Shown here: positions 49,101-61,236 of the stretch, piece after piece
Numbering within the stretch: position 1 is the first letter of the stretch
How the letters are laid out: every line of letters starts with the position of its first letter
Assembly: GCA_023078555.1 (NCBI GenBank)
Contig: CM041196.1
Location: forward strand, 4,847,658-4,911,657
Direction: 5' to 3'
Length of the DNA stretch: 64,000 bases
DNA from: Ulva prolifera
Taxonomy: Eukaryota > Chlorophyta > Ulvophyceae > Ulvales > Ulvaceae
Made by a program: the position numbers and the translations under genes
The notes under the pieces: generated by a model
The model's input: only the letters and a program-made list of their open reading frames with translations
What the model was told of the DNA's origin: nothing
Databases searched by the model: none

Positions 49101-49916
49101 CTTTTAAATACCATCAGTCAGACTTTGTTACCTATGTAACAGCAGATCTGATTCAGAATCTCGTGTTGCTAGCGAACATCGCACAACAGTGATGTTTGCC
49201 GTCCAGTGGGCCTGTATGTGGGACTCCTGTCTGCCAATCGTATGTAAGCTCGATTGTGCTTGTGACGAGCTGTGCACAGACTCTGCATGCAGTAAATACC
49301 CAACAGCAAACATGCCAGTAGTGTAAAGTTACAACAGCGGCCATTTGCCTGGAATGCTGTTTACGGCGTATGCCAGGAGTTATTACGAAAGCAATCAAGG
49401 TATGGCACTGCAGGCTCAAAGCCACTGCAGAACCCCACAGCCACGAGCCGGGCCGGCTGCACGGGATGAATGAATACGTTTGTACGGTACGCGTGCCACC
49501 GTCCCCATGCAAGCCACACTCCAGCCACCCTACCCACGCACGAACGCTGTGCCTCCTGCTAGGACGACGTCCAAGAGGAGCACTGCGACGACTGTTCAAT
49601 TGTGGCACCATGCTGCGCGCTGTGCTCTGCTGGATCATGCCAGCGCCTTCCATTTATCCGCTCCACGTGGTGTGCCGGCTCTCCACGCACACGTGCACAC
49701 CGCAACATTATGTGTCATGGACCCCGGCTGTGCAGGAGGGCTTCCCACCCTCACGCGCGCCACGCGGGCAGAGCTACACTCGCCGCGCAGCTGCCGCACG
49801 GGTACCAAAATGTGTGTTTCCGGCGTTAGGCCATGCATGCCACATGCATAATGCATGCATGATGTGCATAGCACGCAGTCCCCAGGGGAGCACGGGATCC
49901 GCTGTGTCGCCCACGC
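46132..49916. other. no gene recognised; repeat copy and tandem duplications
   Basis: 46833-46925 (-) is the third copy of the short dispersed repeat. At 47046-47068 and 47109-47131 the 23-mer CAGTCACCAGCTCACACACTGTT is duplicated, separated by two GGGTTAGGGGTTA units that resemble telomeric repeat but are only two in number. 47395-47440 shares an AAGTAAAGTAAA tract with the SINE tail. No exon supported. Confidence 0.5.
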
Positions 49917-52900
49917 CTACTCTGGGGAGAGGTTGGTGACCAGCGGCCGCTCGACTGGCGGCGGCGGTGGCGGGATGCGGTCGTCCGGGTTCTCCTTTGG
50001 CTTGTACAGCCCCTCGAACTCCGGCTTGACGCGGCCGACGTCCTCCAGCGGCCCGAGCCGGAAGTCGTTCGGCCGGCCCTGACGGCACACGCGGCTCTTC
50101 ATGAAGGCCGTGCCCTTCACGTTCATGCACTCGGAGTACCCGACGGGCTGCGTGTGCACGCCCGCGAACAGCATCGGCAGCGCGAAGTTGTTCTCGAGCG
50201 AGACGACGGTCGTGTTGCGGCCACGGACGTCCTTCGGGAAGTCCTCAAAGATGGGGTTCCACAGGAGGCCGCCGTCGATGGAGTTGAAGTCAGGGTTGTC
50301 TTCAAGGGCGACACGCACGGAGCACTCGCCGTTGGGCGGGCACGACGCGCCGCGGTGCCATGTGCGCGTGAAGGTGCGGTCGTCGTACCCGATCATGAAC
50401 GGCTTGTGCCGCACGATGCCGGTGACCTGGCCGCCCAGGAGGTACCGCGCCTGCTCCGCCGCAAAGCACTGGAAACCTGCATGCGGATACGAGCCGTGAG
50501 CCGTGCTTGTGGCCAAACAGAACCCCCTGTCAGGTGCAGGGCCACCTCAAGCATTCACAGCGAACACGGCGAGGCTCGGGAGGTGGGCATGGCGATAACG
50601 CCATCTGCTTTGTCGGCATGCATGAGCACCACGCATGTGCAGAGCCGCAGCAGCAGAGGCACACTCTTGATGAGGCCGTAGTCCTCCCTCACTAAGTTCG
50701 AGTCTTTGTTCTTGTGGATGTACACGGCGGCCATGGCGGCGGCGCCGGCGGTGGAGCCGAGGTGGGGGGTGTCGAAGAAGTAGGCGCGGCCGTTGCGCGT
50801 GTACTTCACCAGCTCGTCATTGCAGATCCAGTCCCAGATGAAGGACTGCGCGGCGAGGTGGTAGGACACGTCGTCCGTGATGCAGGACGCGTGCGTAACG
50901 GCGAGGTTATTCATGTAATCCCACGACACCCCCGGCAGATCAAGCTCGCCGTACCTGCACACGTTGGGCAGAGATTCCAGCAGCTGTCCGGGTCCCCGCA
51001 CACGCCTTCCAGGCGCATACTGCAACACAACATGCACATGCATGGTCAGGGGGAAGCAGCAGGCGGGGAGGGCGCACGCAAGAGACATGGTCGTGGACAT
51101 CGCCTCGCCGTAGTAGCTTTGGTTGAAGTTGCGGATGCTGTTGATGGACGCCCGGTACAGCCATGTCGACGCCCAGAAGAGGTCGTCGCCGAACGCTGAG
51201 GAGGGGTAGTGGTCCTCGATGCCGAAGCTGGCGTCGGTGCCGTTGAAGCCCTCGGTGTAGAGGCCCGGCGAGAACATCGCGCTCTGGAACAGCCGGTGCG
51301 CCTTGTCCACCTGCGCACATGCACCCCATGCATCACACCCCACAGAAACCTGTCTGCGGCTTCAGAGTCCCGCAGACGCCCTGCTTGCAAAACAGAGGCG
51401 TTCAAGGCAGGGTGGCATGCTGTGTGCTACGGCATGTTGCAGACGCCGTGACCCCCGGCTGCGGACACAATGCACGTTGCGGCGGGTGAGGCTGGCGCGT
51501 GGGGCGAGGCGGGCGAACCATGTTCTTTGCGACGGTGCGGTCAATGACGTCGTACTGCTGCAGCGCGATGGCGCCGGCGGTGATGGCCGCGACGACCTGG
51601 CCTGCGAGGTCGGAGGGGGACTCGTCCAGCAGCATGAAGCCGACGTCGTACTGCATGCCTGCAAAGCGCGTCACGTCCTCCGGCCGCCGCCACTCCTGCC
51701 GCTCCTCTTGCACATTGCCCACCTGCACACGTCGGCCCGCGTCACACCACAGATGACCCCATCGCGCCCGCCCGTCATGGCGCCGCATCGCACAGAATCC
51801 AACAGGGGGCTGGTGGAGTTGGTGGAGCTGATGCGGGCTGATGCGGGCTGATGCGGGCAAGCATGCATGCACAGACTTGGCAGAACGCAGCTGCATCGGC
51901 ACACACATCAGCAGCTCTGACCACTGATTGACTCGAGAAGAGCCATCCTGGGTCGATAACAATGCATGCACGTCAACGCTGGCACAAATGCAGAGGACCA
52001 TGTCAGACTGTGAGGCGCCCGCATTAGGCAGAGCACAGGAGGGCACACAGCAGACACGCACCACATATATGATCTGGTCATTGCTGGACGACATCAGCTT
52101 CGTCGGGTCGATCGGGTCGCGCAGCGGCGTGACGACGTAGATCTCCTGCATGTAGAGAGCACCCTGCAGCAGGATCGAGCTGATGTCGTTCTGTAGCTCC
52201 ACCGATTGGCTCCAGAACTTGGGGTATTCGAGCATGCTCCATGCCAGCATCGACGTCGTCACCGCGACATTCCAAGTCAGCTTCACCGCCCCGATCTCGC
52301 CTTCGTTGTAGAAGCCACCGGACAGGTCGACCTGCTTGTAGAAAAAGTCGGTCTTGTCCGTCACGACGCCCTTGGTGACGTTTGTGAACGTCATGTTGAC
52401 CGCGCTGTACTGCAGACCAGAGTCGGAGCGCCAGGTGATAGGGTACCCTGCGCCGAGCTTGCCGGAACGCTCGGCATTGAGGAAGCGCAACGAGAGGCGT
52501 GCAGCCCGGCCAAAGTCCACTTCGCGCGGGTACAGCAGCCAGAGGAATGCAAACGCGGCGGCCGCAGCGAGGCCGGAGAGCACCATAAACAGCGTGCAGA
52601 GGCGCGTGAGGAGCATGCCCTGGCCGAAGTTCCAGTACGCGAGCAGCAGCGCCGGGGGCGCGAAGTTGATGACGACGAGGCAGAGCGAGAGGACCGTCGG
52701 GAGGTTGATGACCTCACGGAGGTGGATGCAGCCGCCGATGAAGGCGATGAGGGAGAGCACGACAAAGATGAGGGGCCAGCGGAGGGCCTTGATGTTGCGC
52801 GCGGGCGCGAGGTCAGACCAGCTGCGGCTTCGGAAGGAGGTCCCGGGGCCGATCGCGGCCTTGAGCGGGATGAGGAAGGAGGCCTTGAAGTCATACCACC

Positions 52901-55900
52901 AGCAGATGGAGACGGCGATGCGGGAGAACCAGAGCGCGCGCATCTGCTTGAGGCTGTCGCAGTAGAGCAGCATGACGATGCGGACGAGGTAGTGCGCCAT
53001 CATCGTCACGACGACGTGCACCGTGAAGTTCACGGGGAAGTAGCCGAAGATGAGGTGCACGATCGGGACGAGCGTGAAGATGAGTGTCCACAGGCCTACA
53101 CTCACGCAAACCCTCTCTCCCATTAATGCAACTGTTCAGCAGCCTCGGAACGCTGCACGCGTGCAACGCAGGGTGGAGGAGGATATCAGCAGACGCACAG
53201 GCATGCATGCATATGTTCCAGTTCTGGGTGTCGGGCGGTTCCGTCAAACCAGCTGCGCTGCTCAAGGAGATTGGTGCAGAGCTCTGTGATGCTGCTGAAC
53301 CGCCTGGCCACACGATGAGCTATGCGGGCACGTTAAGGGACGTGGATTGGACGGGTGATAGCAGCAAAACGTGACGGCTCGGATTGAGGCAGGGGCCGCA
53401 CCAGACGCGAAGGCCTGGAAGCAGCGGCTGGCGTACATCAGGCGGTAGAAGAGGCCGAGGTCGCGCTGCAGCAGCGGGCACTGGTGCGACCAAAACGTTT
53501 GGAAGTAGCCGCGGGAGTGGCGGTAATGCGCATCAACGGCATCGCAGATCTCCTCCGGCGCCTCGCCGATCGCAGAATACTCTGGAACGTAGCGGCTCTT
53601 CCAGCCGTAACTCCTCTACACACCATGGCACAACCCAACTTGGAACACCGCTGGAAACCCTGCGCGCATCCCTGCTGCCGGAATGCCTTTGCAGATGCGC
53701 TGTGTGAAGCGGCAGCCGCAGCAAACCATGTTGGCCTGCCATGCATAGACTTGCCAGGATGGGGCTGCTAGCCCGGACCGTGCAACAGCTGCCACGTAGG
53801 GTGTGGCTGGCAGGGACGCACCAGCAGCATGCCCATCTCCCAGTTCTCTGCAAGCGTGTGTGTGGGTAGCCACCCGACCTCTTGCAACGCGCGCGCCCTC
53901 AGCAGCATGTTGGTGTGCATCATCGCCGTGAAGCCGTAGGCGTCCATGCCGAGCTGCATGCGCTCGCAGTACGCGACCTTCTGGGCATCGAAGATGTCGC
54001 AGTCGCCGTCGACGTTGTAGCAGATGCGTGGGCAGATGGCCGCCGCGATGTCGTCGCCGCTGTCGACGTAGCGCAGGAGGTTGACGAAGAAGGAGGAGGA
54101 GCACGTCTGGTCAGCGGTGACGACGCACACGAGCTCACTCGCGCTGATGTTCTTGCGCCCGTCTGGGTCGGCGTCGGGGTAGATCAACGACAGCGCGAAG
54201 TTCATGATCTCGGAGCACCAGTTTGTGACCTGCACAGGACGGCTGCCGTTGCGCACGGCAGATGGATTTCGGAGATGGTGGCGGCCGGGAATTCATGGGA
54301 TCAAAACTCCTGTGTTCCACGACAGAACTTACATATCTTCCAGTGAAGCCCCGACACACAGCAGGTGGAGGTGCGGGTGCGGCATGCAGCAACACACCCC
54401 TGATACACCCCAAGCACAGGTGAGCGTACGCACCTTGGTGTCAGACGAGCGCACAGGCGGCGTGATGTAGATCACGTCCGTGCCGTGCTTCACACCCATG
54501 AAGAAGTCACGCTTTGTGTTGTCCCGCTCCTGATCCAGCAGGTACAGCTTCAGCTCGCAGCCGTCTGGGATGTACGCGTTCCGGACGCTCGCGATCGTGC
54601 GCCGCACAAGGGACAGGCTCTCGCCCTTGCACAGGATGAAGACGCGCACGACGTACAGCCGCCGCATCTTGTCGCTGTCGAAGCTCTTCACCTTCATGTC
54701 GTCGTTGTTCGTCTTTGCGGCAAGCCAGATGCCGTAAAAGACGAGGGAGAGGATGGAGAGCATCTCGGCCGAGAGGACGATCGCACCGTACCACAGCTCG
54801 CTGCCGAGGCCGTCAAGCGAATAGATGATGCGGGCGACGATGTACGCGCCGCTGGTGACGAGGTAGAGGAGGAAGATGAGGAGGCCGATAAGGTCGACGC
54901 GGGTCAGCCGGATCCACGTTGTGAAGGACTCCATCTCCTGCGCGACGTCCGCCTTCGAGATCGGCCTGCACACACGTGCGCCTTTGTGGGGCTGTGACTA
55001 GTAGAGCCGGAAAATAGGGGTTTCGTTGGATGATGCAGCTCCGTGCGGCCAGCGATGCCGGGATGCGGAACGGGTGCAAGGGCAGGGGCCGGGGGGGACA
55101 CGAGGGGGTGGCACCCAACACAAGCATGCTTGGCCTCCGACTTGCGGCAACAGTGACACGATCACCCGCCGTCGCGAGTGATGTGGCACAGGTGCTGCGG
55201 ATACATGAGGGGGTATCATGAGGGTGATTCAGCACTGTGTACAGCCCAGGAACATGGGGCCAGGTCTGAATCCTGGAGAAGGTTCATCAACACTGCACAT
55301 CACCATGTGGCCCTTCCAGGAATACACATATCACATGATGCCTCAGATGTTGCACAGGGCATTGCTTGATGTGAAACCCGCACCAGCCCACTGGCAGCTG
55401 TGGATGGCCCCTGCAGGCTACCAGCTGCTGCCCCGTGTGGCCATGTGTGTGCGGCCATAGTACAGCAGCAGAGCTCAGGTACGGTAGCATGCAGGTTCAG
55501 TACGCAGGGGGTGCCAGTGGTGAGATGGGTGAACGCACAGGCATCGTTGGACATAGACGCCTCGAGGAGTCATCACATCTTTGCTGTCATCGTCATCAGA
55601 ATCATCTTCGTTCTCGTCACCGTGGCTCACAGATGTTGCAGAGTCGATGTCCTTATAAACAGCCCCACCCGCCCGCCCGCCACTGACACTTGTAGCAGCA
55701 TCCTCAATGTTGTCGTACCCTTCTACGTTGTCCTCATACTCCATCATCTCCTTCAGCTGGACACAGGCCTCCTTGATGTCGACAATCTGCCGCTCGAACT
55801 GCATCCTGCGGCCAGGACCAGTGCCAGCACTAGTCGTCAGTGCCTCACTCAGGCCTGCAGTGTGGCTGATTGGCACAGTGACGCCGAGCTGGCCCATCTC

Positions 55901-56053
55901 GTGTCGGACCATGTCGTGCTTCTTGGCGACCTCGTCGATCAGGTTAGTCATGCCGTCCGCAGCATCTTCATCAGCTACGTCTGTGGAGCGCAGGACCTTC
56001 TCAGCGTGCTGAGCAGCACGCATCGTCAGATCCAGGTGCTCCCGGAGCCGTTG
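49917..56053 (-). CDS. membrane GT2 glycosyltransferase fused to a GH9 cellulase domain
   Basis: Nine exons join in phase: 56053-55539, 54965-54434, 54229-53822, 53615-53402, 53095-52062, 51722-51519, 51310-51099, 50954-50665 and 50476-49917 (TAG); at least 1,322 residues, first exon unseen. Order: acidic/coiled cytosolic region; two membrane helices (LIGLLIFLLYLV and a second); a GT2 core (YLLDQERD, VTADQTC, TLAENWEMG, then YFQTFWSHQ where QxxRW is expected); five more helices; then a GH9 domain with ITWRSDSGL, GGFYNEGE, LLSW-like MLAWSMLEY, W-RRPEDV, HRGAS and a C-terminal KDVRGRN region. Helix count places the GT2 core in the cytosol and GH9 outside. Exon 53095-52062 alone encodes both the last GT2-side helices and the start of GH9, so the fusion is not an annotation artefact. 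Usual catalytic residues look replaced in both domains (see findings). Family calls are firm; activity is uncertain. Confidence 0.88.
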
Positions 56054-58403
56054 CTGCATGCACACCCGACGTCGATTTCTATTCGCAGGTACACTGACCA
56101 CATACGGTTCAAGGAGCAGCCAAAGCGGACATGGCTCACAGCTAGTGCAAGCATCAGATGTTTCAGGCTCTATTTCAGGCTCAAGGCAACCGCTCGTGGG
56201 TGGGGGATGGAAAGATGTCAGCGCGACGTGAGTTTGAAGAGCACGTCTTGGAGCAGAAAATTTCAACTGCCGTCAACAAATATACAACAATTTCGGCTTG
56301 TGGGACGACACGGGTCGGCTCGCCGCGATATGGGCGACTCTGTGCGTCGCGTCGCATCGGCGACTGCTGGCGCACACGATTGTAGGCGTTGCAACAAAGG
56401 CCATTATGAGAAACCGTGTCAAGGAAAAACTGCCAGCATTGATGCATCGAACGGATGCAAGTTGGGCAGCAGTAGCTGGGGAGGTTGACGCATCAGCTCA
56501 GGTTTTTAATGATCGCCGGAGGATGCGATGAGACACTGCCAACATTGCTACAGAACAGTTTGGACGGACCATGGCACTGTTGCATTACAGTATAGCTACC
56601 GAGCTAGGCCTATTGAAACGTGGCTGCATCGGTGCCATCTGTGCGAGGTAACCGCAACGCTGGGTAAGATGCTGTCATGCTGGAAAACACGGACATCACC
56701 GCAGTAATGCCGTGAGTGAATAGAACCGGGCTTGTAATTTTATAAACTTGGCCAGTTTTGCAGCGGTATTGCCGCAGAGACGTACAAGAAAGTTTCGTGT
56801 ACAGCTACCCCCGCAGAACATCCAGAACAGCGCTGCAAGCCTGTTCAAACATGTAAAACACACAAGATGAGCTGTCGGGTGCTTACCGATGCAATGGGAT
56901 CCATCGTCCCCATTGTTGCCCGCTACAGGGCCTCCCAACGGACCAGCAACTGAGTCGATCGCCAACGACGCACACCCTCGAAGCTCTCCTAAGCTCTACA
57001 CAAATTTATGAAAGACTTCACAAGCTAGACTATGCCAAGCTGAGGAGGGCCTTGCTCTAGTGCCTATCTGATGATCATGAAGATCATGAGGAGAGCATCA
57101 GACACAGAGCCTGCGCGAGGACGGTGTAGCAAGAGTGATGAACTGAACTGTGTCGACGTTGATCACTGCTCGAAAACTCCGCAATTGCCCGTGGCGAGCG
57201 TGCTTGATTAACGCGGCGGGCACGCCTTGACACGCTTCATCCCGTGCCATCGATGTGCATAATCGGGACAAACGTACGTTCACTGACCTTGCGCTGGCAC
57301 CGCAGGATACATAGCCTTTGAATATCAATGCGCATGTCCACTGGCCATAGCATAATCAGTCGCTGATGTGTAGCGCTTGCTAGTTTTCATGGCAGGCTCT
57401 CGTTCTGGCGACTGCAGACATCGCAACCTCCAGCGCATCAGCCTGCGTCACTGCATTGACGTTGCGGTCCAGCTGTGTGGTTGCCCGGATTTGGCCACGA
57501 ACATTCTATTGCTGCCTGCTCCAGATCATATGTCTGGCCGCGCTGCCAACACCAAGGATGCAATTCCGTGCCGTATATGAGACAGCCATTGAAGATGATG
57601 TTGAGTCTGGTATATAGAAACATATGCACGCCCCCCCTGGCCGAGCCGTCATATGTCTGAAGCGCATAGATTCTGTTACGTGCAAATGAACGTGTGCTAA
57701 ATGGGGTGGCCGGAACTCGTTTGCGTCACTGTTGCAACATGTTGTGCTAGCTAAGTATTACGCAAACAATCAGAGAAACACCAGTAAAAGAACAAAAAAC
57801 AAAAAAAATCCCCCAAAACAGGAGAAAATCATATATTCAGAGCATATGCTGAAGCTCGCTGCAAGTTGACAGCGCGAAGGCAACATGCACTCACAGTGGC
57901 GGATGCACTCAGCCCAGATCTTCAGATAAGTGACGTTACCTCGGTCCCAGCAGAAACTCGTCCTTTTACGCTGTATGCCAGACATATGCACCTGAAGCCC
58001 CTTATCTCGTCCATTTACACAACAGGTCTCTACCTAGACAAATCATATTGTTATGCAGGTGATGCCATCAAGGACATTGCACGACGTCCCGTCACCCCAC
58101 TGTCACACAGTCAAACCAGTGGGTAAAAATGTACAAAAAAAAAGGTGAGGATCGTGTGCGCTCTCGACCTCAACCGGCACTGGGTCTGGTATGTCACAAT
58201 GGTCAGGGCACCATGCAGAGCACACAGCGCATCCTCGACAATTCCAGTATATTCACAAGCCAAAAACGCATGTGCTGGTCCCGCGCGCAGATGCTGACCC
58301 CTTGCCAAGCATCTGCCACTCGCAGCGCACACACTATCACCACAACTCCACCCAGTAACCCCTCTCGTCCAGCAAACCGGTAAGCATGTCATTCATTCCT
58401 GCC
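56054..58403. other. no gene recognised
   Basis: Expected to hold the missing first exon and promoter of the GT2-GH9 gene; none identified. The stretch is AT-richer than the exons, with an A-rich run at 57785-57815. Confidence 0.45.
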
Positions 58404-60560
58404 TCAATTTGGCGTACGCGCGGACAGCGGCACGTCAAGCGCCGCGCATACTCCCAGTTGCAGCGGCGGCACTGGCGCTGCGCCACGCTGCGTTTCCCCC
58501 CCACCTCGTGCAGACGTTGGCGTGCTTAGGCCCCCCCCGCTGCCCAGGCCCCCTGCCGCCGGCAAGCGCGCAGGCCCCCACACGGCCGCGGCCCCGCTCG
58601 CACCCCGCATCCGCGGCGATCGCGGGAGCGGAGCCGACCGGTTCAAAATGTCAAAATCGCTGTTGTACGCCTCATTACGGCGCGGGTAGATCATCGTGGG
58701 CCGCCTCGCTGCTTCCGGCGGCGTCAGCGCCTCCGCCAGCTCGTCTGGCTCCTGGCCCTCATCAACACTCTCCATGTGCAGCCCGGCAGGATGATCATAC
58801 CGGGCGATTCGGAGTGCGACAACTTCGGCAGATTCAACGAGAGCCTCATGGGCAAGGGCCCCCACCCACACAAACAATTTGTCTGCATAACAGATACTTT
58901 GATGTGGGGCTGGTGCTGATTGATAGGTCTGAGGCCTGTGTGCACTTCCGGTCGAGATATAGCAGCCGGACATAAAACTAGCAACAGGCAGCCACATGAT
59001 AGCAAAAACCACAAGAACGGGCTCTCTATTGTGTTACAGTTGCGATGTGGGGGTATGTGCAGCTCATATCCCCAGTCAGTGACTGGGGCAAGCAGCAGAG
59101 CCAGCTGAGTGGATGCAAGCGCTGCATGCTGCACGTGGGCGCACCGGGAACTTCAATGATGAAGACGCCACGCGAATCCAACGCACTCCAAGTGTGCTCA
59201 GCTGCAGCTTTTGGCACTATGAACAGAGGCGCCGCCTGAGATTGCGGCGAAAGACATGAAACAAAGCATCTTTTCACACCAAACTTGCGCCGCTTTTGCC
59301 ACTGTAGGAGCTCTAACCTACAAGATGATGTCGTTGGTGTTGTCAATTAAGAATCAATACAGCACTTGTCAGGCCAGTCAGGCCACGCAAACACTGCATA
59401 ACTCCAGGGCAGAGCGAGATAGTGGCCTGGACAGCCCATATGCAACTCAATCCCGAATGTCTATGCACAGGCTACAAATCGACCACAGCACCGGCGGTTG
59501 AACACTTGTGTGCTAGTGCACCATGTTACATACATCAGTGCACACTGCATCACATGGTTGGCAGGGCTGTCATCTAGCAATTAGAGCTGTAGCGCACTGG
59601 AACCCCATGTTTGGACTGACTACCGTCCTGATCTTCTTGACATAGTCAAATACCTTGTCGTAGTCTTTGTTAAGCTTCCAGATGCAATAGCCGATGACAA
59701 TGGTTGCACTTCGTGAGACTCCTTGAGAGCAGTGCACTAGAACTCTACGACCGTTGGATCTGGCTTCTTCGATAAAATCAAAGCAGTCGTGCAAAACGCA
59801 CATTATGTTCTCGGTTGGCACATCTGCGTATGTGGGTCGTGGTTATTAAACATAGCATGAAGCTGCCCGTCAAGACATTCTGTACACTGCCAATGATTAA
59901 ATTCCCATCGCCAAGCAAGGACAGATATTCATCATTGGCAATGATGCTCTACTACGACACTATTCACCGTGTCTAGTATTATCGCGGCATTCGTCGATGG
60001 GCGGGCGAGACAATCCACAACGCAGATGCCCGCAATGGGATCATCGACGCGAAACAAACGAGTCCACACAAGCATACCATGTGACCTGGGGAACCTTTGA
60101 CCAGGTTAGAGGAAAGCGCACCGTCGAGGTACAATGTCTTGTACTCGCATTCTTCCGGATGGTAAGACGGGTAGAGTGCCCCCACACAATTGATCACATG
60201 GGTTATGCCATTCGCTTTCAGTACAGTCAGATTTCGCGCCGGGTACTCGCCGCTTATGTACAGGCCGTCCAGGACTTTGGAACACTTCTTTGAATATAGC
60301 GACATCTTGTGCCGCCGAGCGCCCTCCTCCGTCGGAGGGCCATCTTCTCTAGACAGCATGCGAAGGTTGAGTTTTTCCACGGCCTGTTTTGGCGCTTCAT
60401 CGGGCGCGGGCGCTTCCTTGCGCACCAACTTGCCGACGTCGCTGGTGGGCTCTGGCGCGTCCAGAGTCAAAGACATCTCCCGAGTCACATTAAACAGCTC
60501 TGGAACAGCGGAAAGGTATCGAGTTCGGAACAGAGGATATGCGCAGGGAATGTCGCCCAT
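58404..60560 (-). CDS. MKP1: MAP kinase phosphatase MKP1-like: dual-specificity phosphatase plus gelsolin-like domain
   Basis: Dephosphorylates MAP kinases on Thr and Tyr; plant MKP1 restrains stress and immune signalling (family knowledge). Complete gene of four exons in phase: 60560-60122, 59823-59598, 59317-59145 and 58882-58404 (TGA), 438 residues from ATG 60560. The DSP domain has CSKVLDGLYISGEYPARN, GITHVINCVG, the general-acid Asp in YLDD rebuilt at splice 1, and the signature HCSQGVSRS with catalytic Cys178. SPNMGFQ joins LELLQWQKR, as in plant MKP1. The gelsolin-like part begins LDSRGVFIIEVP and continues, across splice 3, DKLFVWVG, then ALRIARYDHP and DEGQEP. Donors are all GTGCGC. 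The tail is Ala/Gly/Pro-rich; the long Ser-rich C-terminus of land-plant MKP1 is lacking, so the protein is much shorter. Confidence 0.9.
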
Positions 60561-61236
60561 TGTGGCCGTCGTTCTCAAGTATAGAGCAACATGAAAACAG
60601 TAATACAATGTGAGTGACAGAATCAAAACCACATAACAATAACAGTATTAAACAGCTGGTCGTGTGTCGAATGGGTATTTGGTCGGTGCACCTCCTTGAA
60701 CCTAGCCGATTGGAATTGACCCTGCACGCCAGGTTTCGACAGGACACACAGGTCCAACCCGAATTCGACGGTGCCCTTGTAGACCAGCGAACGTGTGCAG
60801 GTCGGCCTGCGCCATCACAGCCGTTACTTGAAGCTGGACAATGCTACAAATATAGCGCTGGGTCTTTAATTTGCTATCACAGGTATTGCTGGCCCAAGCA
60901 GCACCGCTGGACAGTTGTCCAACACCTGTGCAGTTGGACTGCAATGCATGCGCTCGTAGCAACTCGCTTGTCTGCCTAACAAGCAGTACCTCTCCGCCGC
61001 TGCATCGGAAACACACAAGAAAAACAGCGTTGCCGCATGATGACATAGCACGCCCGCGTCTAGAGCAGGGTCTGACTCTTGAACATTCTGTCACTGCGTC
61101 GCACCGCCGTACCTGCGGCAAGTGGTGTTCCACCTTGTCGCGCACTGCCACTGTCAGGCTGGGTAGACAATAAACTATTCGCAACCCTGTGATATGACCC
61201 AGCTGTGTTGATTGCTCCTGGTGGCTGTGCTTTGAG
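60561..61236. other. probable shared promoter region
   Basis: Divergent spacer of 676 bp between the MKP1-like start (-) and the sulfotransferase-like start (+). No TATA or other core motif could be assigned with confidence. Confidence 0.4.

Noticed and set aside
52206..53126. 306-residue acidic/basic + strand frame opposite the GT2-GH9 gene
   Set aside because: It is the antisense shadow of exon 53095-52062, where both GT2 helices and GH9 motifs are read on the - strand.
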